NCBI GenBank assembly: GCA_964030785.1
Contig: OZ034968.1
Coordinates: forward strand, 66,815,899-66,879,898
Direction of reading: 5' to 3'
DNA length: 64,000 nt
Source of the DNA: Siderastrea siderea
Lineage: Eukaryota; Cnidaria; Anthozoa; Scleractinia; Rhizangiidae
Shown here: positions 46,601-55,600 of the stretch, in pieces
Layout of the letters: each line of letters starts with the position of its first letter
Numbering within the stretch: the first letter of the stretch is position 1
Notes under the pieces: model-generated
The model's input: the letters and a program-made list of their open reading frames with translations, nothing else
Databases searched by the model: none
What the model was told of the DNA's origin: nothing
Program-made: the position numbers and the translations under genes

Positions 46601-49600
46601 TGCCTTCTGTTTTTTTTTTTCTTTTTTAGTTGTTGTTGACTATACTGACTGGATTACCAGGGAGTGGCAAAGATTTACTGTGCTTAGCTCTAGCAGCTTT
46701 GGCCAAGGAAAATAGCAAGTATGCTTTTGAATTTAATATGACAGGGGCTTGTAATAATTAGTATTTGTTTGTCAATGAGTAGTTTTCAATTGGACCTTGT
46801 AAGTTATTAGTGTTTGCTTTCTATGTTGCTTTTCAGACAATCAGAAGTGAAACCAAAACCAATGATGATTATTGCCTTTTTTTTTCTGTGTGCATTTTCC
46901 TGCACTTGGGACTTGCCTGTAACATTTTCTTTTTGCTGTACCCTCCTTAATTTGTACACGTTTGTTTTTAATAGATGGATCATCTTACAGAGACCTGAAA
47001 AAAATTCAGATCCATTTGATCCTAAAGGTATGCATTATTTTGTTTTATTTGTGCTCTCACTTTGTCCTCCCCCTCCCCACCCCTTGCCTCCAGGGGAACT
47101 AATTGCCTTCTTTAAGCTGTATGTGTATGCGCCATTCTAAAAGGTTATTTTTGAATGCTTGTTGTCTGAAATAGTGTCAAAACTTTTGCAGGGGTTTTGG
47201 AGGAGGTGTATTGTGTGAATGAAATAGTAAATCTTAACTGAATTACCGCCCACACTTCTTCATTGAAATGTGAAAAGAGGAGGATTGTACTGAAAGAAAG
47301 GGGCTGGAGGTGCTTGTTAAATTTTGGAAAGTCGAAATTGAGTGTTTGTATGAAATCCAGTCCATGCTTTTGACAGATATTCCTGTAAATAGCAAAGGAA
47401 ACTATGAATAAAGAAATGAATAAAGCATTTTTTAGACTTAGTTGACGTAGTAAAGTTAATAAATAACGGCAAAATGGCTTAATGGTACAGAATTGCTCTG
47501 GAATTTGTTACGTGAGAAATGGACGAGTATCTATTTCAGCCTGTTTTCGCGTCCCTTTCTTATTTTCGGGCCGTCCATACTGTCTGATAGCCAGGAACAG
47601 GCCACGGTGATTACGGTTGTTTGAATGAGTTTCACAGCTTAACAATGTGTACTCCTGCAAACTATTTTCATTTTGCAATTTGACTTAATTACCAGTGGAA
47701 ACGAGAGAATTAGAAACAGCTTGTCAACGTTTAACACAGGGTTGGCGCCAATCGGCTTTTGAACATCCGAGTACAGAAGTTTTAAAGGGGGCTTATTGTC
47801 AAGGTGCGGCCTCATGCGAGGCTGAGTGAGTGAGTGAATGAGTATTTGTAAAGATGACTAATTAGACGGAAGAACCTTATGAAAAGTAGCGCGCATCAGT
47901 AAGAAATTCAGTATTTTGGCGATTGCAGTTTTACAAGACTCTCTGACCACCACCCTGTCGAGTCAGCGGCGTCTTCACACGAGGTTATCAGCCAGTGGGA
48001 AAAGACTCCGCGTTATTGTTGTGACTCCAGGGTAAGTATAATGATACGCTAGCAGTGACTGTTCTAACAAGGAACCCAAAGCAACAGGTATTTTTTCAGT
48101 GCCCTGTGTTATCCTTTAGGACATTGTATTCGTATATCGCTCGCTCTGATTGGATGCGTAGCCGTTTTAGATAAGGTTTTTAATATGTGAACACCGGTAT
48201 GATGTCACGCTAACTTTGTTTGCTTGTTCGTGTGTTCAGGTTTTTTTAAGAAATAAAAAATGGCCCCTTGTTGCTTTTTAACCTTGTGCAAACAATAAAA
48301 GGAGTTTGAAAGAATTCTGAAGTGCTTGGGTAAACCCTCGCTTGCGGCTCGGGTTCGCATACATTCCTCATGATTCTTCCAAATTTCCTCTCGTGTCTAA
48401 CCTCGAACGCGGACATTCTTTGCGACTCGTCACGCGAATGGATTGCGTGACGAGCTCTAAATTCGTGTTCGTTGGAGGCTGTCTTATGTTTCCATCGTGT
48501 TGTGAAAGCACAAAGCTCACGTAGTCAAAGCCTTAGGTTTGTTTTGTCTGTTAAAATTCACGTTCATTTTTAGCGTTAATTGCCCCCGCGTGTTCATTAC
48601 ACTAACATGCATTATTCGATCGCAAGGTTTACTGATGTGATAGATGTGGTACAGGCTATTAAGACTCACCCTGATGCTGAGGTGGCCAAGTGTCTCAAGA
48701 TAGGAGCCGTGACTTGCTGTGTGGATCCACTGAATAGCTTCATGGAAAACAGGTGCGACTACTATAGTTGACAAATGATGCTTGTTATATTGGCATTTGA
48801 AAAATTGTGAGTGATTCTGAGGTGATTCTGGAAGAATTTCATTCCTTAGATGATAATTAAGAAATCCGTGGTCTTGACCATTTTGAGAAGGCTCAAGCAA
48901 TTGGCATAATGTGTACGACTCTTTATAGACGTGGCTATTTAGTCTGCGGCTTGTTTGAGTCTTTCCAAAAATACAATTTTGACCTGCTTAGACGTGGTTA
49001 ATGGAGTCTCACTATTAACTTCGATTTAGCCTAAACCAGTTCTAATTTAGGCTTTGTTTAACTTGAGAAATCGACCCAACAGCAACAAGCGAATACACTG
49101 TCCGGCATTGAGCAGAGAGTTTAACATTTCCTCACAGTAAAAAGGCAATCAAAGGGAGCCCAAGACCGGTTGTAGTTTCTAAATATAAGGAAATGTATGA
49201 GAACATCGAAACGTTCCTATTAACGTGAACTATGGTGAGAAATGTTTACATTAAAGTTCAGAATAAAGTAACGTAATCTTACCTCAATCGTGGTGTTTTG
49301 TCGTCACTGTGCCTCTAGACGGCGAATATTCGACCGCATCGCAGAACCCTGGAAATCGCTAAATAAGTATTCGCCGTTTAGAGGCACAATGATGACCAAA
49401 CACAACGATTGAGGTAATATTACGTTTATTTTGAACTTTAATGTAAATATTCCTCGCAGTATTTCACGTCAATAGAACGTTTCGGTGTTCCCATAAATTT
49501 CCTTATATTTTGAAACTACAGACAGTCTCACAGTTTGTGTGGGCACCCTGTGAGACAATCAGAAAGACAGGGATGTTGCCTTGATGATCTGCTTCCTTGC

Positions 49601-52600
49601 ACAAATATACGGAAATGAGAAAGGAGAATTGATAAGGGACTCCTTTGCTCTTGTCCACAGATTAACACTTCCCAAGCTACTGGAACAGTGTGCTCAAGGT
49701 TTGTTTTGGTTGATTAATTTAGCATGTTCGTCGTTGAAAGCTGCAATAGACTCGCTTGCTTTCCACTTGTCGGCATTTTACTGCTGACAGGGTATGTTAC
49801 GTGACCCGTTGAGCCCCCCTGTAAACTTTTTGGTGTTACTCGTTCTCCTGTCATGTTCAATCCCGGTATTTTTCTTCATAACTAGACCGCCAACTTGTGG
49901 CGTTCGCTCCGCTCCCCGGCGTAGCTCCCCGGCGTAGCTGTCTTTTCTTTGTAAAAATTAAAGCTTGGGCCCATAAATAAACGAAAGTTAATGTGTGCTT
50001 TAAGAAACGCTACCTCGGGCCGGGATAAGAACTCTGTAATTATCGCCCAGACGTTCCGTGGATGTGCGATAAATGATCGCTTTCAGGAGATCCAATGGTC
50101 ATTATCACTGGTGTTACAGTTAATAGCCCTTGAGCGACTAACAGACGTGTAGCTCCCGTAATCCAGATCAAATTAAAACAGGGAAGAAATTTTGGTTATT
50201 ACTTAGGGTAGAAAAGACGAGAGGACCCAGAGAAAAACGCTCGGAGTCCGGTAAACGAATCCGGAACATATCAGTTGCAAGCGCCGAATGCCCTCATTAC
50301 TGCGCCATTTCCATTTTATACAGAAACGGGTTATTTAGATGTTATCATATCTTCATCTGTTTATTCTGTACGTCTTAGTTATTCCTTTGGTTTTCAAACA
50401 GGTTGGGTCAACAATGTTGTTTTCACAAGCTGTTTGGAATCACAGGTAAGGACAGTTCCTGGGATGTTTACAAACTGAGGGAACGGTCTGGACCAAAAAA
50501 AACGTGCGTTACTATGCTTAACTACAGTGTCCTTGTGTTGCTTTAATTTGTAAAAAAAAAATGGGCCAATATTCATTTATACATTTCAAGAGTTTTGCTT
50601 TGCTGGTTTAACCTTTTGACTACTCCCATTTGCAGAATAATCAGCTGAGTTTGATTCAGAAGCTTGTTCGAGCTTGCAGCCCTGATGTGGCGTTCATTCT
50701 TGCCAAAGGCGGTGAAGTCACAAGGTAATTTATAATGTTCTTGTAGCATGCAGTGTCCAATCGCTTTTTAGGCGAATCCTGTGGTTACAAACTGCATTGA
50801 AGTAGTTTAAACCTTTAAATATTAATTAAGATGGGAAGAAAAATACACTATTGCACTGAAGCCACAAAAGATTACGGAAAAGAGAACATACCTGTTTTTC
50901 ATGAAGCTTCGATTCGTCTTTGTGTTTGTAGGACGCCTGATGTGGAGTTGATTCTCTCAGACATTGCATTTGATGAAGAGAAGATGGCTCAAAAGAGGCA
51001 GTTGATGTGTCCAGGCTGGTAAGTAAGAGCTCCCTAGTCGGGGCGTTAGGAGCTGTATCTCAAACACTCCTGAAAAAGACAATTTCCAAGAATCCAACTC
51101 AATTTCTTCATGATCTCTAGTAAATCACTATTCCACTGTTGTGTCATTTTACCGTATAAAGGCAAGAGAACGCGCAAAATATGCCTGCCTGTTGCATTGT
51201 ACAATCCCGGTTTGACCGGCCCATTTTTTTGCTGAAGGAGGACGAAGCGGAACCAAAATGCAGTGGAATAATAAACCTCTTTTTCGGTGTTTTGGTAGAT
51301 AATACGCGCGGACATTGTACTCATTGCTCGCAACGCAACTCGTAAAATATCCGCACGTATTATCTACCAAAACACCGAATAAGGTGTGTATTTACTCCTT
51401 TGCACTTTGCGCTCGCAGACGGCATTGTAATACACAAGAAAAGACAGAGTGGAACTGCGTTAATCCGGCCACTAACAAGCCGGGAACAACTGGGCGGATT
51501 AAATATTTTTGGATTAAATATTTTTGTATTAATATATTATATTGTAAAGTTTAACTTTTTTTCCTTTTCTATCTGGTAATAAAGCTTGTTGTTGTTAAAC
51601 GGGGTTTTCACACGAAAATGATTGCATGCATCAGCTTTCCTTGGAGCCAAAACAAAGTGACCGTAAGTCGGGGTCCCTCTGGTAACTGGTAGGAGGAGAG
51701 ACAACTGTAACAAATTTTGCTTGTTTCCAATTAATTGGCAAGGCTTGCTTTTGTGGTTTTTTGCCATTGATATAAAGAGCTACTTTTAATCTTCAGAGAT
51801 CTTCAGAGATTCTTCAAAAAAGAGAAGGGCTGTGAACTCACTCGCTTACTAAACCTAGAGTGAGCAGGCCATGGTATCAAACCTTCCGACTTTTTTCTTA
51901 CAGAATATTGTTCTCTCTTTAAGGTCTTTGGGGCTGTTTTCGTCAGGAGCTGCCGACCCACCAGTTAACGAGGTATTGCCTTAACATTATAGTAGATTTC
52001 CTTCCACCGCTGCCCACATCCCCCCTCCCCGCACGTTGCCATTAATGCCATGTCTTCTTTTCAGTCTTACTATCATGTGTGAAAAGTTTAATGTAGCTAT
52101 GGAGTTTTCGTTGGCCACGGCGTAAGACTTCTCTCCAGTCCCCACGCCTCTTCTCATGCCATGTCTCAGTGTCGTCTTTATCATCACAGGTAAAAAGCTT
52201 CACTTAACAAGGGAGCTTTTGCTGCCTACAATGTAACACTTCTCTTCTCTCGCCACGCCCTCTCTCGTGTCATGTCCCATTTTCAGTCTTTGTTATTAAA
52301 CGTATCTCCACTCCTCATCCCTTCCCCGTTCTCATGTCAGGTCTCAGTCGTCTTTATGATCATTCGTAAAAAGTTTCACTTAACCATGGAGGTTTCGCTG
52401 GCTACAATGTTAAGACTTCTCTTCTCTCATCACGCCCCCCACCCCTCACCCGTTTTTAGCAGAAAAAGGAAAACAACTGTTTAGAAAGTTCAAAACATGG
52501 TTGGATTCAAACCAATTCTCTGCTGCTTCTCTGAATTTACTCTGAGTTTCTCTAACTAGGCATTTTTTAACGTGCATGTCGTGACATCTTGGCAATATGC

Positions 52601-55600
52601 GAACACTTGACGTTTTCTAGTAATAATCAACAAATAAATTGCGACCTATTGCTTAAGCAAACAGTAAAGCAGTACTTAATTCTAAATGTTTGGTGCTTTA
52701 TGAACCAAAATACGTAATAAGTTGTTTAAGATAATGTAAAACGTAAATGTCCGCCATCTTGAAGTGGGCATAAAAAGAGAATTAGCCTGCGCCGCACTCT
52801 CATGTCATGTCTTACTGTGAGACAAGTTTCATGTAACTATGGAGCTATTAATTTGAATTCTTATTCCTTTTCCTATTCCTTAGTTTAGTGTAAAATTCTA
52901 CGGACCGCTCCACAAGCCGAGATTTGTCGCTAATCTTAAAGGTAAGAAACGTTTTTCTGCTGCGTCAGTGGCTGCATAGCCGAGTGGTAAGGGAATTATA
53001 CTTGAGTAAGCCTACCCCCCTCCCCTCAGTTTGACCACCAGCTGGAACTGGAACACGGTAATCCCAGATTCAACTCGTCAGTTACAGACTGGTCAAAATA
53101 CTCCATTTTGCAAGTCATTATTACTAACGTTACCCCAGCTCCAGAGGCCCGTTGTTCAAAAAAGAAAGGAACGTAAATCAACCTCACCCGTTTAGGAGCT
53201 CTCTCCTTCTCACAGCAAAAAGTTAACCACTGGCACCCAGAGTATACTAACGGTGTCCATGTACGTTCATATTGTCAGCACTTCAGGGACCCATATCATC
53301 TAAAGGAATACGCGAAACAGGTAACCTCTTAATTAGTCTTTAATTTGTTTCATTGCGAGTCGTGTTCTTTTGTATCAAAGTAAGCGTAACCAAATATAAA
53401 TCAGTCAGTTTTTGCGCTAAGTTTAATTATTAAGCCGTTTGCGTTTGTTGGAGAAGAGTCTGCTGTGTAGATTTACTTGTCCTGTACACCAGGAGATGTA
53501 CTTCTATTTCTTTATCCCTCATCGAGCGAGAGCGAAAAATCGAAGCTCCCGTGGGGATGTGGAGTGAGAAAATCGAATACCGTAATTGCCCAGGAACGCG
53601 CGGGAACTGTTGACTCCAAGTCCCGCGAGTGATTTTCCCTTTTCTTCATGCCCTTTATTGACATCTCGGTTCAAGATGGAGACAAGGGATTGCTGGTAAT
53701 GTAAGTTAAGCCACAGTAATTCATTCTTACAGTATGTTGTTACGTTGTTTTCATAATGATCCACAGGGGCAATCCACAGTTTGCAAGGGCACATCTGCTT
53801 CTCAGGTAAAAACAACAATAGTATTCTGTTATGTAATTATTATGGAATGTATTAATGTAACTCTTACGAGGCTGATTTCCCTATGATTTGAGTTCTCTGA
53901 ACCTATTGGTTTTCATCCGTCAAGAAAATTATCAGCCGTTATTTGCTTGAGTTTCTTTTAGTTAGCCATGGAAGTTAGATCGTGGCTTTAAGCCCATCTT
54001 AAGCAAGAATTAGATTTTCCGTTACGTTTAGACGCAAACTAATCTTGGATCTTTCTTTCTATACAGCGCACTTTCAGTTAGGGTGAAAACAAACGTGGGT
54101 TCATGTTCTTTGAAGTCTTGTTCCAGGCGGCACGAAAATGTAGACAAATTTTATTAACTAAATCTTAAAATGGGTTGACTTGAGAAACGTATAGCCTTTC
54201 AACTCCTGCCAACTGAAATATATAAATATTATGGATCATTAAAGGCACCATTTCTGTTTAACAGAAGACGACCCTCATAAGGAGGTGCGCGTTCAGTGGG
54301 TCCGTCTCAGTGGGGTGCTGAGGATGAGTCCTGTAGATGGTACTGCTATTCCACGTCCCCCTTCGGCCAAGGCCCATGAGAATGGTGTCACGGACAAAGT
54401 CCACGAGTACTGCATTGTTTTTGTGGGTTTTTATCTTCAAGAACAGGCTTTGAAAGATTGGGTGAAAACCTGTGTTAAACCGGTATGTGATACCATATCG
54501 TAGAATAAAGGACTTTTATCACAGGTTCTTAACGGGCAGGTGCGAGGTGTCTCACAGGGGCCAACATCGAGTTTCTCCTTATAATACCAACACGTTATCA
54601 GGCTAACAGTCCAGAAGAATAAAGAAATAAATCAGGATGGGAAGGAATGTTGTCGTGATGAGCCACCAATCTTGAGCTCCTAATCCTAACGTAAAGTGTC
54701 AGGGTAAATAGTCATATGTTCAGGTGTATTTATATTGAATAGCTTTCCAGTACTTGCTGACGTACGGTATTCAGGATATATTAACCCTTTAACCCTAATA
54801 TCAACATGCATATTCTCCTCACTGTTCTTCATATGTTTCTTATGGTACCAGTAGGAAGAATTTGCTTAAACATCGAGGTAGTTTATCTTTGGTGATCATT
54901 TCCTTTATTTTCATGACCTCTGTGTTTCATCAAGTGGTGATATTGTGAGGCGAAATTAGATCCTTGTCGCTATTGGGGTTTAAAAGGTTAAAGCATTCTA
55001 ATGGATATAGATCGAAATGTGTTTTCTTCTTCCGGAGTACCCTCAATCGTTAGGGAAATCTCCACAGTTTTTACAGAAACTAACCCTTTACTATTAGCCT
55101 GGAACATACTGGGAAGGCCTTCATTGTGTTCGAGCGCTTTAGTTGAACTTTGATTCTTGTTATTAATTTTTAGGCGCCCGAGAAACAGAAATTGAAAACA
55201 CGGAAGGACTTGTCAAAGAAGGAGATAACAGAGATCAACGTGAGTGTATACCCAATCTTTTTTTTTCTCTTGCTTATTTCTCCGTCAAGGCCGTTTCGTT
55301 TGCCTTCTTTTACAGCAAAGAAGTGGCCAGTTCCTGTGATCTTGTTTGATCTCTTTTTTTCTTTTCCGCTCATGAACGCTGTTTTTTTTTTTAATTTAGT
55401 TTGTTCATGTCAGTAAAGTTGACCAAAAGACCAAACAAAACAAAAACAACTGATCTTTCGGTCTGTTGTGTCGCTATCACTGAAAGACTTGAATATGCGC
55501 ATGTGAATAACATACAAGCCATCAAAATGGTACTGCAGATGATAATTACGGGTTCTTATCTTTTATATACATTTGTAAAAAAAAAAATACATTTCAAGTG

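Noticed and set aside
51898..51923. Acceptor at 51903 (TTCTTACAG) for DNAAF9 exon 36
   Set aside because: It would join TG|A and create a stop; the AAG at 51921-51923 restores Trp and frame.
53733..53805. Longer version of DNAAF9 exon 38 from the acceptor at 53732
   Set aside because: It hits a stop or breaks phase in the frames that join exons 37 and 39.
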